The notes beneath the pieces are model-generated. The model was given only the letters and a program-made list of their open reading frames with translations. It did not search any database and was not told the origin of the DNA. Shown in pieces: positions 1 to 8,678 of a DNA stretch of 38,406 nucleotides (positions are counted from its first letter, which is position 1; each line of letters begins with the position of its first letter). The position numbers were made by a program, and so were the translations under genes. The stretch is from Prochlorococcus sp. AG-409-L18 (lineage in GTDB: Bacteria; Cyanobacteriota; Cyanobacteriia; PCC-6307; Cyanobiaceae), in contig QCKG01000017.1 in assembly GCA_003215535.1 (NCBI GenBank), positions 1 to 38,406 on the forward strand, written 5' to 3'.

Positions 1-2022
1 ATCACCGCTGTTACAGATTTACGAGATCAATTGAGCATTTCAATGCAGTGGAGTCAGGTTAGTGCTCCCCTTTTGGAATCTTTGGAAATGGATAGACTTC
101 GTTTCCCTGAGGTCTATGAGGAACGCGCGGCTCGTTATCGATTAGAGCCTTATCGTCTGAAATTTAGTTATACCTTGGAGCGATTACGCCTCACAAAGAA
201 ACGTAATCAACAACTGGCCGAAGCTGGATGGAATTCATTTAAAGAAGGCAAACATTCCATCAAGTTGGGAGAAAGCTCTGCAGAAGCTATGCATTATGGG
301 TCTGTAGCTGAATTCCGTGGAGAACTAGAGCTAATTAGAAATAGTTTGGTTAGTACGGATCTTAGTTGCGAGTCATTGGATACCCTCTTAACTCAGGTAC
401 ATATTTTTGGGTTCTCATTGGCTAGTTTAGATATTAGGCAAGAAAGTAATAGGCATAGTGATGCGCTAGATGAATTGACTCGATATTTGAAGCTTCCTAT
501 TGCTTATAACGATATGGATGAGAGTGAGAGGGTTGATTGGTTGATGGCGGAATTGCAAACTCGTCGACCTTTGATACCTTCTTCAGTTCTTTGGTCTCAG
601 AGCACTGAAGAAGTTGTAGCTGTGTTCAATATGCTTAACCGATTACAGGAAGAATTTGGTAGCCGTATTTGTAGAACCTATGTGATTTCTATGAGTCATT
701 CAGTTTCTGACTTGCTTGAGGTTCTTTTATTGGCTAAGGAGGCAGGACTAGTTGATCCATCAGCTCAAACTTCAGACTTATTGGTTGTTCCTTTATTTGA
801 AACAGTTGAGGACCTACAGAGGGCGCCTCAAGTAATGGAAGAGCTTTTTCAATCAACTATTTACAGGAACTTGTTGCCAAGAGTTGGTGAGCAAGTGTTG
901 CCTCTTCAGGAGCTAATGCTTGGCTATTCGGATAGCAATAAAGACTCGGGTTTCTTATCAAGTAATTGGGAAATTCATCAGGCTCAAATTGCACTTCAAG
1001 ATCTTGCTAGTAGGCATGGCATTGCATTGCGTTTGTTTCATGGTCGAGGTGGATCTGTTGGTCGGGGTGGAGGACCTGCTTATCAAGCAATACTTGCTCA
1101 ACCTAGTGGCACCCTTCAAGGCAGGATCAAAATTACTGAGCAAGGTGAAGTACTTGCTTCAAAATATAGTCTTCCCGAATTGGCTCTTTATAACCTTGAG
1201 ACGGTTACAACTGCTGTTCTTCAGAACAGCCTGGTGAAAAATCAGTTGGATGCAACTCAAATTTGGAATCAACTGATGAGCAGATTGGCAGCTCGATCAC
1301 GAGAGCATTATCGAGCTCTGGTTCATGACAATCCAGACCTGGTAGCTTTTTTCCAAGAAGTCACGCCTATTGAAGAGATCAGTAAGTTGCAAATTTCTAG
1401 TCGTCCTGCCCGACGTAAAAGTGGGGCAAAAGATCTTTCTAGTCTTCGAGCTATCCCTTGGGTTTTTGGTTGGACACAGAGTCGATTCCTATTGCCGAGT
1501 TGGTTTGGTGTAGGCACGGCTTTGGCGGCTGAAGTTAAGGCCGAACCCGATCAGCTTGATTTACTAAGGAGGCTTCATCAACAGTGGCCATTTTTTCGGA
1601 TGTTGATTTCCAAGGTGGAAATGACTCTTTCTAAGGTTGACCTTGAGCTGGCTCATCACTATATGATCAGCCTTGGTAGCACAGCTAATCGGGAATCATT
1701 CAACCGAATCTTCGAGATAATCTCGACTGAGTACAGCCTTACAAGGAAATTGATCCTTGACATTACTGGTCACTCACGACTACTAGAAGCTGATGGTGCG
1801 TTGCAACTTTCAGTTGACCTTAGGAATCGCACCATTGTTCCTTTGGGCTTCCTTCAAGTTGCTTTACTTCGAAAATTGCGTGATCAAAATAGACAGCCAC
1901 CTATGAGTGAGTCTTTTAACGCCAAGGGTGATGCTGGCCGAACATATAGTCGAAGTGAATTATTAAGAGGGGCTTTGCTAACTATTAATGGCATCGCTGC
2001 AGGAATGCGAAATACGGGGTAA
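1..2022 (+). CDS. ppc: Phosphoenolpyruvate carboxylase, 3' part (5' end outside window)
   Basis: PEP carboxylase adds bicarbonate to phosphoenolpyruvate to give oxaloacetate, the anaplerotic carbon entry in cyanobacteria. The frame is open from base 1, so the gene begins upstream; the first in-window TTG at 31 is not the start. About 673 C-terminal residues are present of a family usually 900-1000 long. Visible landmarks are [10 protein letters not shown] (near nt 923), the glycine-rich catalytic loop [13 protein letters not shown] (near nt 1035) and the C-terminal GMRNTG, matching the family's conserved NTG end. The catalytic histidine motif of the N-terminal half lies outside. The stop is followed after 2 bases by the next gene, so the two are probably co-transcribed. 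Confidence 0.97.
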   Translation: MTAVTDLRDQLSISMQWSQVSAPLLESLEMDRLRFPEVYEERAARYRLEPYRLKFSYTLERLRLTKKRNQQLAEAGWNSFKEGKHSIKLGESSAEAMHYGSVAEFRGELELIRNSLVSTDLSCESLDTLLTQVHIFGFSLASLDIRQESNRHSDALDELTRYLKLPIAYNDMDESERVDWLMAELQTRRPLIPSSVLWSQSTEEVVAVFNMLNRLQEEFGSRICRTYVISMSHSVSDLLEVLLLAKEAGLVDPSAQTSDLLVVPLFETVEDLQRAPQVMEELFQSTIYRNLLPRVGEQVLPLQELMLGYSDSNKDSGFLSSNWEIHQAQIALQDLASRHGIALRLFHGRGGSVGRGGGPAYQAILAQPSGTLQGRIKITEQGEVLASKYSLPELALYNLETVTTAVLQNSLVKNQLDATQIWNQLMSRLAARSREHYRALVHDNPDLVAFFQEVTPIEEISKLQISSRPARRKSGAKDLSSLRAIPWVFGWTQSRFLLPSWFGVGTALAAEVKAEPDQLDLLRRLHQQWPFFRMLISKVEMTLSKVDLELAHHYMISLGSTANRESFNRIFEIISTEYSLTRKLILDITGHSRLLEADGALQLSVDLRNRTIVPLGFLQVALLRKLRDQNRQPPMSESFNAKGDAGRTYSRSELLRGALLTINGIAAGMRNTG

Positions 2023-2024
2023 AA

Positions 2025-2480
2025 GTGTTTCCTTTACGTCAAAGTTATAACCCTCCTCGTCTACCTGATGGCTATGTGTTGGATAGTCATCAGCCCCCTT
2101 CTTCAGAAGCCCTTAATAGATTGCTCTCTAAGTGTAGAGAAAAAACTCATTCACCAAGCAAATTGGCTCTTGCAGTAGATAGAAGTATTTGCCACTTGAG
2201 CATCTTTGAAGAAACGACTGGAAAACTTGCGGGTTTCGTGAGAGCTACAACTGATTATGGGTTGAATGCGAATCTGTGGAATCTTGTGGCAGAGCCAGGA
2301 GAACATCAGAGTATTTTGTTTGCTGTTCTGATACATCGTGTTCTTGGAATTCTTCGAAGAGATGCTCCTGGATGCAGCATTGCTATTGCGGCTCCAATAG
2401 CCGCAATAGACGCCTTGGAGGACTATGGCTTTTTACTTGACCCAAATGGCATTCGGGCGATGGGCTATAGGTTGCGTTAA
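2025..2480 (+). CDS. Putative GNAT-like N-acetyltransferase
   Basis: A 151-residue protein with a GTG start 2 bases after the ppc stop, implying translational coupling. Residues about 45-100 (LALAVDRSICHLSIFEE, then TGKLAGFVRATTDYGLNANLWNLV) look like the central strands of a GNAT fold, in which a self-history or substrate strand is followed by the acetyl-CoA-binding strand and helix. The tail AIAALEDYGF-like segment followed by GIRAMGYRLR resembles the C-terminal GNAT strand. A clear Q/RxxGxG/A pyrophosphate loop is not obvious, so the activity and substrate are unknown. The ppc linkage may be conserved in marine picocyanobacteria but does not itself suggest a role. The GNAT assignment is an inference from pattern. 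Confidence 0.7.
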   Translation: MFPLRQSYNPPRLPDGYVLDSHQPPSSEALNRLLSKCREKTHSPSKLALAVDRSICHLSIFEETTGKLAGFVRATTDYGLNANLWNLVAEPGEHQSILFAVLIHRVLGILRRDAPGCSIAIAAPIAAIDALEDYGFLLDPNGIRAMGYRLR

Positions 2481-2501
2481 AGGGGATTGAAATCGCTATA
2501 G

Positions 2502-2575
2502 CGAGCATGGAGGGACTCGAACCCCCGACCCTCAGAACCGGAATCTGATGCTCTATCCAACTGAGCTACATGCCC
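2502..2575 (-). tRNA. tRNA-Arg (anticodon CCG)
   Basis: On the minus strand a 74-nt cloverleaf folds cleanly: 7-bp acceptor GGGCATG/CATGCTC (one G-U), D arm GCTC/GAGC, anticodon stem TCAGA/TCTGA with loop TTCCGGT (anticodon CCG), T arm GGGGG/CCCTC with TTCGAGT loop, discriminator G. CCA is not encoded. It lies between the acetyltransferase-like gene and recF, antisense to both. Confidence 0.96.
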
Positions 2576-2660
2576 AAATATCGACTTTATGCCGCTATAT
2601 GAGACCTTTCCCCTTTGGGCCTCATCGGAGTTATTTTAGCGAAATCCTTGCTAAGGGACG

Positions 2661-3767
2661 ATTCGGCTTCATCAGCTTGAGTTAAATGGGTTTCGTAACT
2701 TCAGTCAACTCAAGTTGGGATTGACTGAAAAACGCTTGTTGATTATTGGGAGAAATGGTGCTGGCAAATCTAATCTTTTAGAGGCAGTTGAGGTTTTAGG
2801 GAGTTTGCGCTCTCACCGATCTGGCAATGATCAGGATCTTATTAATTGGGGCGAAAAGAGGGCTGTGTTGCGTGCTGTCGCAGATAATCAAGATAACCTT
2901 GAACTGGAATTAAGGCGCAAAGGGGGCAGACAGGCCCGTCGTAATGAAAAACTCTTGGCAAGGCAGTTGGATTTTCTGGGTCCCTTGCGTTGTGTTGGTT
3001 TTAGTGCACTTGACCTTGGCTTAGTTCGACAAGAACCAGCCGTTCGACGTCATTGGCTAGACAGGGTGGTAATGCAACTAGAACCGGTCTATTCCGATTT
3101 AATAACTCGCTTTAACAAGTTGTTGCGGCAAAGGAGTCAGCTCTGGCGTAATTGGGCTCATAGTTCTTCTCAAGAAAGGAATTCTCTCTTGGATGCTTTT
3201 GATGTTCAGATGGCTTTAGTGAGTACCCGCATTCACAGAAGGCGGGGTAGGGCCTTGAGACGTTTAGAGCCTCTGGCAGCTATTTGGCAAGAGCGCTTAA
3301 GTCAGGGTAGAGAGAATTTAGTGTTGGATTATTTGCCTGGTAGTTGCTTAGAGGGTGAAGAAGAGGAAGAGTCCTGGCGGTTGTCTATTGAAAATCAGCT
3401 TATGGCTCAAAGAGTTGATGAAGAGCGACTGGGAAGTTGCAAGATTGGCCCTCATCGAGATGAGGTGGAATTTTTGCTTAATGGGTTGCCTGCACGTCGG
3501 TTTGGGTCAGCAGGTCAGCAGAGAACTCTTGTTTTAGCTTTGAAATTGGCTGAACTGGAATTAGTTGGAGAATTGTATGGAGAGCCTCCATTGCTGCTTT
3601 TGGATGATGTACTTGCAGAACTAGACCAGATGAGACAGTTGTTGCTTTTAGAGGCGGTTGGTGAGGACCATCAATGCTTAGTAAGCGCAACTCATTTGGA
3701 CTTATTTGAAGGGGAATGGAAAAGAAATTCTCAGGTTTTGGAGGCCGAATTTTTGATGGGGAAGTGA
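2661..3767 (+). CDS. recF: DNA replication and repair protein RecF (probable ATT start)
   Basis: RecF is an SMC-like ATPase that loads RecA with RecOR at single-strand gaps. Visible motifs: Walker [13 protein letters not shown]-type signature [16 protein letters not shown], and Walker [13 protein letters not shown] near the C-terminus. The conserved RecF N-terminus ([19 protein letters not shown]) is encoded in frame from about 2667, but between the in-frame stop at 2652-2654 and the TTG at 2715 there is no ATG, GTG or TTG. The most plausible start is ATT at 2661, preceded by AAGGGA at 2653; this gives 368 residues, close to family length. Starting at TTG 2715 would delete the first beta strand and leave 350 residues. 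The gene identity is firm; the start is not. Confidence 0.9.
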   Translation: MRLHQLELNGFRNFSQLKLGLTEKRLLIIGRNGAGKSNLLEAVEVLGSLRSHRSGNDQDLINWGEKRAVLRAVADNQDNLELELRRKGGRQARRNEKLLARQLDFLGPLRCVGFSALDLGLVRQEPAVRRHWLDRVVMQLEPVYSDLITRFNKLLRQRSQLWRNWAHSSSQERNSLLDAFDVQMALVSTRIHRRRGRALRRLEPLAAIWQERLSQGRENLVLDYLPGSCLEGEEEEESWRLSIENQLMAQRVDEERLGSCKIGPHRDEVEFLLNGLPARRFGSAGQQRTLVLALKLAELELVGELYGEPPLLLLDDVLAELDQMRQLLLLEAVGEDHQCLVSATHLDLFEGEWKRNSQVLEAEFLMGK

Positions 3768-3777
3768 TGCGTCGGTT

Positions 3778-4275
3778 ATGGTAGGCAGCCTTTTTGATAT
3801 GCAGATGGATCAGACCTTTTCTTGCCTACATCCCAATCCTGGATGGGGAGGAGGATCTGAATCTCAGTCATTGAGTAAATCCATTAGTTGTCCGGCCGAG
3901 AATGTGGTTGGGAAACACTGTATTCTCGAACTTTATGAATGCGATAAAAACAAATTAAATGATGAGGCTTTTCTAAGGACATCAGTTACAGCAGCAGCAA
4001 AGATTGCAGGAGCGACGCTCCTGCATTTAGTAACTCATCCTTTTGAACCTCAGGGAGTAACTGGTTTAGCGCTTTTGGCTGAATCTCATATCTCTATTCA
4101 TACTTGGCCGGAACATGGTTATGCAGCGGTTGATGTTTTTACCTGCGGAGACCATACGATGCCAGAACGTGCTTGTCATGTCCTATGTGAAGAGTTTGGA
4201 GCTGGTAGTCATTCATTAAAAATTTTTCGACGAGCTACACCGAAAGGATTAGATATGGAGATTCGAATTCCATAG
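3778..4275 (+). CDS. speD: S-adenosylmethionine decarboxylase proenzyme (class 1B)
   Basis: SpeD makes decarboxylated SAM, the aminopropyl donor for spermidine. It is a pyruvoyl enzyme made by self-cleavage. The motif [11 protein letters not shown] at residues 102-112 contains the cleavage pair Glu102-Ser103; His108 and Cys123 (in FTCGDH) keep exactly the spacing of the Thermotoga maritima catalytic triad Ser63/His68/Cys83. At 165 residues it exceeds the usual ~130 by an N-terminal stretch of about 40 residues ([17 protein letters not shown]...) with no recognised domain. Alternative starts at ATG 3799 or 3805 would shorten this. It starts 10 bases after recF and is followed by a perfect palindrome that probably ends transcription. 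Confidence 0.93.
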   Translation: MVGSLFDMQMDQTFSCLHPNPGWGGGSESQSLSKSISCPAENVVGKHCILELYECDKNKLNDEAFLRTSVTAAAKIAGATLLHLVTHPFEPQGVTGLALLAESHISIHTWPEHGYAAVDVFTCGDHTMPERACHVLCEEFGAGSHSLKIFRRATPKGLDMEIRIP

Positions 4276-4325
4276 ATTAATAATCAAAGCATTGAGCTTT
4301 TAATAACATAAATGTCTTTAAAGAA

Positions 4326-4355
4326 TAATTACTTTCTTGATCAAGAAAGTAATTA
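4326..4355. terminator. 30-bp perfect palindrome between convergent speD and larE
   Basis: The 15-base arm TAATTACTTTCTTGA is followed directly by its exact reverse complement with no spacer, centred on GATC at 4339-4342. It sits between the ends of convergent speD (4275) and larE (4392). An RNA from either strand would form a long A/U-rich hairpin with U-rich flanks, so a bidirectional terminator is the simplest reading; the core lacks GC clamps, so this is an inference. Confidence 0.6.
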
Positions 4356-4391
4356 GTAAATGAAGATTAAATTGTTTAAATATTTCTAAAA

Positions 4392-5267
4392 CTAGCTATT
4401 TTCCCTGCCTCTATTTAGCTTTCCGCTAACCAAACCTTCAATGTCAATACTTACGGAATTAAAGCCAATGGATAAGAATTGATCAACTATTTTCTTGCGC
4501 CCTATACTTATTATTAATTCCTCAATTCTTCCTTCTTCTACTTCAATTTTGGCTGCTCCACCTTGGGACCTTACTCTTACCTCATTAAACCCTTGATCTC
4601 TTAGCCAAGCTTCAGCTTTCTCAACAAGCAATAGACGTTCTTCGTTTATGATTTCTCCATAAGGAAACCGTGAAGCCAAGCAAGGTTGTGCTGCCTTATC
4701 CCACCAGGGGAATCCCAAAGATTGAGATATTTGCCTGACCGAAACTTTGTTGATTTTCAGATCGGCGAGGGGTGAAAGTACCCCAGCTTCTCGAGCAGCT
4801 TGAATGCCTGGTCTGTGATCACGAAGATCATCATGATTTACTCCATCAATAACTTGAAATCCCTTTGCTTTCTTAGCTATTGCTTTTAGGTGGTGGTGTA
4901 GTTCTGCTTTGCAGGCAAAACATCGATTTTCTGGGTTGTTGCTGTATTGGGGGTTCTTTAGCTCTTGAGTTTGACACTCTTGGTGGCGAATGCTGAGCCA
5001 AGCTGCTTGTTGCCTGGCTTCAAGTAGCAGCTGATTTGAAAGAGCTGGGGACACTCCAGTGACAGCAAGGGCTTGGTCTCCAAGTTGTTCCTTTGCAATG
5101 GCGGCCACCAGAGCACTATCAACTCCACCGGAATAGGCTACACATACTTTTTTAAGGTCCTTGATGTATCTGCGCAATAATTCCAGTTCATGTTCCTGCT
5201 GACTTGGCAAAGCTTCTAATTGAGGGGACACAGCTTCTCCAATATTTCTTGTGAAGACTATTCTCAC
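4392..5267 (-). CDS. larE: LarE-like ATP-dependent sacrificial sulfur transferase (PP-loop)
   Basis: LarE adenylates a carboxylate on a nicotinate-derived nucleotide and replaces it with sulfur while making the nickel-pincer cofactor; in Lactobacillus plantarum the sulfur comes from a cysteine of the enzyme itself. Here the PP-loop SGGVDS is at residues 46-51, followed by the family signature NPENRCFACK and by PCLASRFPYG, whose Cys is at the position of the sacrificial cysteine (Cys176 in L. plantarum). The length (291) is normal. The start is GTG at 5267; no ATG lies between it and the PP-loop. No larB or larC is in this window, so the substrate in this organism is open. It diverges from the cobO gene with a 41-bp gap. 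Confidence 0.85.
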   Translation of the reverse strand: MRIVFTRNIGEAVSPQLEALPSQQEHELELLRRYIKDLKKVCVAYSGGVDSALVAAIAKEQLGDQALAVTGVSPALSNQLLLEARQQAAWLSIRHQECQTQELKNPQYSNNPENRCFACKAELHHHLKAIAKKAKGFQVIDGVNHDDLRDHRPGIQAAREAGVLSPLADLKINKVSVRQISQSLGFPWWDKAAQPCLASRFPYGEIINEERLLLVEKAEAWLRDQGFNEVRVRSQGGAAKIEVEEGRIEELIISIGRKKIVDQFLSIGFNSVSIDIEGLVSGKLNRGRENS

Positions 5268-5308
5268 TTGCTGCTGTGGTTAAGCTCCAAATGTAAATAG
5301 GTCCCTAT

Positions 5309-6517
5309 ATGGAGTCAAATACGGAAGAAGTTAATAAATTGCCGGAGAAAAGGCCATCTGGTAGTGGTCGTAGTCGTGGTATTGGAATAGTTACGGCTGC
5401 AGATAGTAAGGAACGTAGCCACGGCCAATTGCATGTTTATGACGGGGATGGCAAGGGCAAAAGTCAGGCGGCTCTTGGTGTTGTTTTGCGAACTATAGGT
5501 CTGGGTATTTGTGAACAACGAAAAACAAGAGTTCTTTTACTCAGATTTTTAAAAGGACCTGGTCGGGCTTATGACGAAGATTCGGCAATAGAGGCTTTAC
5601 AGCAAGGCTTCCCTCATTTAATTGATCAAGTACGAACGGGCAGGGCTGATTTTTTTACCGCCGAAGAAGCAACGAAATTTGATAAGCAAGAAGCCCAAAG
5701 GGGATGGGATATTGCTAAAGGGGCTATTGCGAGTGCTCTCTATTCAGTTCTTGTCCTTGATGAGCTGAATCCAGTTCTCGAATTAGGTTTGTTACCCGTA
5801 GAAGATGTTGTTCGAACTCTTACTCAAAGACCTTCCGGGATGGAGATCATTGTCACTGGACGAGCTGCTCCTTCAGCTTTAGTCCAAGTGGCTGATCTGC
5901 ATTCTGAAATGAGAGCTCATAAGAGGCCTGCAATGGCTGATGGAATTTCCTCTCAAGCAAATTACATTGGAGGTATTGAGATTTATACCGGTGAAGGGAA
6001 GGGGAAGTCTACGAGTGCTTTAGGGAAAGCGCTTCAAGCCATTGGAAGAGGCATTAGCCAAGATAAAAGCCATAGGGTCTTGATTTTGCAGTGGCTTAAG
6101 GGCGGGAGTGGTTACACCGAGGATGCAGCCATAGCCGCGCTCAGGGAGAGTTACCCGCATTTGGTAGATCATTTGCGTTCAGGTAGGGATGCAATCGTTT
6201 GGCGAGGTCAGCAACAGCATATTGATTATTTAGAAGCAGAACGCGCTTGGGAAATTGCAAGAGCTGCAATTGCGAGTGGGTTATATAAAACGGTAATTCT
6301 CGATGAACTGAACCCAAGTGTTGATTTGGAATTGCTACCTGAAGAACCAATTGTTCAAACTTTATTGCGTAAGCCTACTGAGACTGAAGTAATAATTACC
6401 GGGCGATGTAAGAATCCTCCAAGTTATTTTGAGCTTGCAAGTGTTCACTCAGAAATGGTTTGCCATAAACATTATGCCGAGCACGGTGTAGATTTAAAGA
6501 GAGGAGTCGATTATTAA
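5309..6517 (+). CDS. cobO: Tandem-domain cob(I)yrinic acid a,c-diamide adenosyltransferase-like protein
   Basis: CobO/BtuR enzymes transfer the adenosyl group of ATP to the corrinoid cobalt in (pseudo)cobalamin synthesis and are normally about 180-200 residues. This 402-residue protein holds two copies. Domain 1 (about 40-207) has Walker A GDGKGKS at 46-52, LDELNP at 150-154 and VTGRAAPSALVQVADLHSEM. Domain 2 (about 221-402) has GEGKGKS at 228-234, LDELNP, ITGRCKNPPSYFELASVHSEM and ends in GVDLKRGVDY, which resembles the normal C-terminal tail of CobO. Residues 1-39 are a low-complexity leader. Both P-loops look intact. Whether both domains catalyse is unknown; the order suggests an internal duplication. 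Confidence 0.88.
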   Translation: MESNTEEVNKLPEKRPSGSGRSRGIGIVTAADSKERSHGQLHVYDGDGKGKSQAALGVVLRTIGLGICEQRKTRVLLLRFLKGPGRAYDEDSAIEALQQGFPHLIDQVRTGRADFFTAEEATKFDKQEAQRGWDIAKGAIASALYSVLVLDELNPVLELGLLPVEDVVRTLTQRPSGMEIIVTGRAAPSALVQVADLHSEMRAHKRPAMADGISSQANYIGGIEIYTGEGKGKSTSALGKALQAIGRGISQDKSHRVLILQWLKGGSGYTEDAAIAALRESYPHLVDHLRSGRDAIVWRGQQQHIDYLEAERAWEIARAAIASGLYKTVILDELNPSVDLELLPEEPIVQTLLRKPTETEVIITGRCKNPPSYFELASVHSEMVCHKHYAEHGVDLKRGVDY

Positions 6518-6547
6518 TTTAATGTAAGCATATAAGAGATGTATTTA

Positions 6548-7689
6548 TCATTCGCAAAACTCTTTTTCCAATGCATCTATTTCACCTATCATGTTGATAC
6601 CTTCGATATTATATTTCTTTAATTGGATAATTGTTTTAGCTGAACGCTCCCAACTTTTACAGTGGACATATATATTGTGTCCGTTTGCAAGATCTTCAAT
6701 TTTCTGAACTCCCTTTCCGTTTTCAATACTCCCTAAGGGGATTAATTCTGAATTGGGAATTGACCCTCTTCCGTATTAATTAAAATTACGAACATCAATT
6801 ATAAACAGTTCCTCTTCCCTTTGCTCTATTAGGAGCTTGAGCTCTTTTGCAGCAATTGTTTTCATCGAAACTGACTTTTTTGATTAATTTGTGGTTCCTT
6901 TGCTTGAACAGAAATCCTCATAGTCAGTTAATTCAGTTATGTTCTTTCCTTCAACTCCTGAGGTGAGAGAGAGTTCTTTCAATTTCATTTGTAGAGCATC
7001 AAATATGAGTAATCCTCCGCTAAGAGTGTTTCGAATGTCTGTGATTACCTTTATAGCTTCATTAGCTTGTATTGTTCCTATTCGGCCTGGTATTACATCA
7101 ATTACACCTCCTTCGGCGCAAGATGGGACTAGCTCTTGTGGCGGAGGTTCAGGATTAGGTCTCTGTAGTTAGGGCTTTTGGGTCCTAAATTGAATAAAGT
7201 AGCTTTACCCTCAAATTGAGATATAGATCCATAAATATTGGGCTTCCCAAGCAAAACGCACACGTCCTTAATTAAATAGCGGCTAGGGAAATTATCTGTA
7301 CATTCACAAAATCTATCAAAGTTCTCAAATATTTTGAGTGCATTATCTGAGGTTAATAACACATTGAAACTCTCCACATGGGAAAAGGGATTAATTTTTA
7401 ATATTTGGGAGCGAGCAGAACTGGTCTTTGCATTTTTAACTCAGCTTGTTCCATGAATTATTTGTTTTTGTAGATTGAATTCTTCGACTACGTCGAAATC
7501 CACAATCTCAATACGACCAAAACCTAAGGCAGCTAAATAAAGCATGAAAGGTGATCCCATCCCTCCACTTACTATGCATAAACCGAACTAGCTTTTAGAT
7601 GTTTTTGGCCAGATAAGCCTATTTCTGGGAGTGTTATCTATGTGCCTTGAGTAGCGGCTTAACTCGCGCGGAGTTAACTCAATGTAGTT
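6548..7689 (-). pseudogene. moeB: Decayed MoeB/ThiF-type adenylyltransferase-rhodanese fusion
   Basis: Stitched minus-strand frames give, in family order: LTPRELSRYSRHI, TLPEIGLSGQKHLKASSV, SGGMGSPFMLYLAALGFG, IVDFDVVEEFNLQKQIIHGTS, CTDNFPSRY, YGSISQFEGKATLFNLGP, PEPPPQELVPSCAEGG, IPGRIGTIQANEAIKVI, and a C-terminal rhodanese domain (FIIDVRNF, then VHCKSWERSAKT). Such proteins adenylate the C-terminus of ubiquitin-like sulfur carriers and donate sulfur. Lesions: a 4-base insertion near 7634-7640, a 1-base deletion near 7580, TGA at 7441-7443, a 1-base deletion near 7156, TAA at 6884-6886 and TAA at 6776-6778. The rhodanese Cys is present (VHCKS). No intact reading frame explains 6518-7720 otherwise, so the gene is dead but only recently decayed. 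Confidence 0.9.
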
Positions 7690-7725
7690 TTTTGGACTCT
7701 AGCCTTTGCTAAGGCACTGTGTTAT

Positions 7726-8241
7726 TCAAGGGCTTCGTTCATTCCTTACCAAGGCTAGTTCTAAAGGGTCTAGATTTTTGTCCTTTCTCATCCACCAACC
7801 TCTTAACCTCCCTGATCCATCAGCAATAACCATAAGGCCTTGTGAAAAACTCCATGAGCGATCAACTGCTGAGGGGATAGCATCTCCATAAGGATGAGAA
7901 TGAGCGCTCCCGATAATCTTTAAGTTATTTTTTCGCCCCCATTTTTGGGCTAAAAGTTGTTCTCTTGGATCTATAGCAAAACGTGTTTGTCTAGAAGCTT
8001 GTCTTGTGTGAAACGTATTTAGGTCGTTTGAAGATTGCACAAGAGTGGAAAAACCTTGCTCCCAGATATTGCAGCAGGGCCAAATAAGCTTGATTGTCCA
8101 GACTGTTTCTTCTTTTGAAAAATGTGATGGCTGTTTATCACCAAGCAATAAAGCACAGCCTTCCTGTGGTGAGTTGGCCAGCAAACTGTGCCGGAGAACT
8201 ATCAGGCAATCGCCATCGAATTCAAGTAAACCTGGCATCAC
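7726..8241 (-). CDS. JAMM/MPN-domain (M67 family) metallopeptidase-like protein
   Basis: The protein carries the zinc-binding JAMM signature: a Glu in NSPQEGCALLLG (near residue 26) and HSHPYGDAIPSAVD near residues 114-127, giving E...HxHP...SxxD. In bacteria, proteins of this family cut C-terminal extensions from ubiquitin-like sulfur carriers or release cargo from them (Mec+/CysO of Mycobacterium is the characterised model). Length (171) is typical. It starts with GTG at 8241 or ATG at 8238 and lies directly upstream of, and on the same strand as, the decayed moeB/rhodanese gene, so the two formed an operon. It is itself intact with all metal ligands, which suggests a function that outlives MoeB. 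Confidence 0.87.
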   Translation of the reverse strand: MMPGLLEFDGDCLIVLRHSLLANSPQEGCALLLGDKQPSHFSKEETVWTIKLIWPCCNIWEQGFSTLVQSSNDLNTFHTRQASRQTRFAIDPREQLLAQKWGRKNNLKIIGSAHSHPYGDAIPSAVDRSWSFSQGLMVIADGSGRLRGWWMRKDKNLDPLELALVRNERSP

Positions 8242-8290
8242 TAACTTTCATTCGATACGCTCATTACAAATTGCATTCTTGGTTGTGTTC

Positions 8291-8659
8291 ATGGTCGATG
8301 TAAGTCCTGAGACAAATCAAGCCTCTGAGACCGATAAGCCCTCCGCTGATGGGAATGATTTCTCATCCCGTTACAGCGATGTCATGGGCAAAGTCAATGA
8401 GAACTTGAATAAGGTTGATTGGAGTCAGATGGGCAAGTACGGCAAGGCGGTGGGAATCGTCGCTGTTGTGATTGTTGCTCAGATAATCATCAAAGGAGTG
8501 ATTGACACCATTAACTTGCTACCATTAGTTCCTGGCCTCCTTGAACTTTTGGGACTTGTGGTTTTAGGCCAGTGGAGTTGGCAAAATTTAACCACGAGTG
8601 ATAAGCGCAATGCAGTTTTTGAAAGGGTCCAGATTCTTAGGAAAGAATACCTTGGCTGA
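8291..8659 (+). CDS. CAAD-domain thylakoid-type membrane protein
   Basis: A 122-residue protein with an acidic, Ser-rich N-terminus (about 1-40), a segment VDWSQMGKYGKAVG, then two hydrophobic stretches at about 55-70 (IVAVVIVAQIIIKGVI) and 75-95 (LLPLVPGLLELLGLVVLGQW), ending in a charged tail containing TTSDKRNAVFERVQIL. This is the layout of the cyanobacterial CAAD domain, first seen as an insertion in aminoacyl-tRNA synthetases and in CURT1-like thylakoid proteins; stand-alone forms are abundant in cyanobacteria. The open frame extends upstream to 8045 but that part is antisense to the peptidase gene; ATG 8291 fits the domain. Its exact function is unknown. Confidence 0.85.
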   Translation: MVDVSPETNQASETDKPSADGNDFSSRYSDVMGKVNENLNKVDWSQMGKYGKAVGIVAVVIVAQIIIKGVIDTINLLPLVPGLLELLGLVVLGQWSWQNLTTSDKRNAVFERVQILRKEYLG

Positions 8660-8678
8660 TTCTTTCATTTTTAAGGGC

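Noticed and set aside
6518-6547. Terminator after cobO
   Set aside because: Only A/T-rich sequence without a convincing stem was found.
6939-7377. Short open frames on both strands (77 codons + and 82 codons -) in the 6.5-7.7 kb region as genes
   Set aside because: The minus frame is an internal fragment of the decayed moeB gene and the plus frame is its antisense shadow; neither has an independent protein signature.
8045-8290. Upstream extension of the CAAD gene
   Set aside because: It is antisense to the well-supported JAMM peptidase gene and adds sequence unlike the family; ATG 8291 fits.
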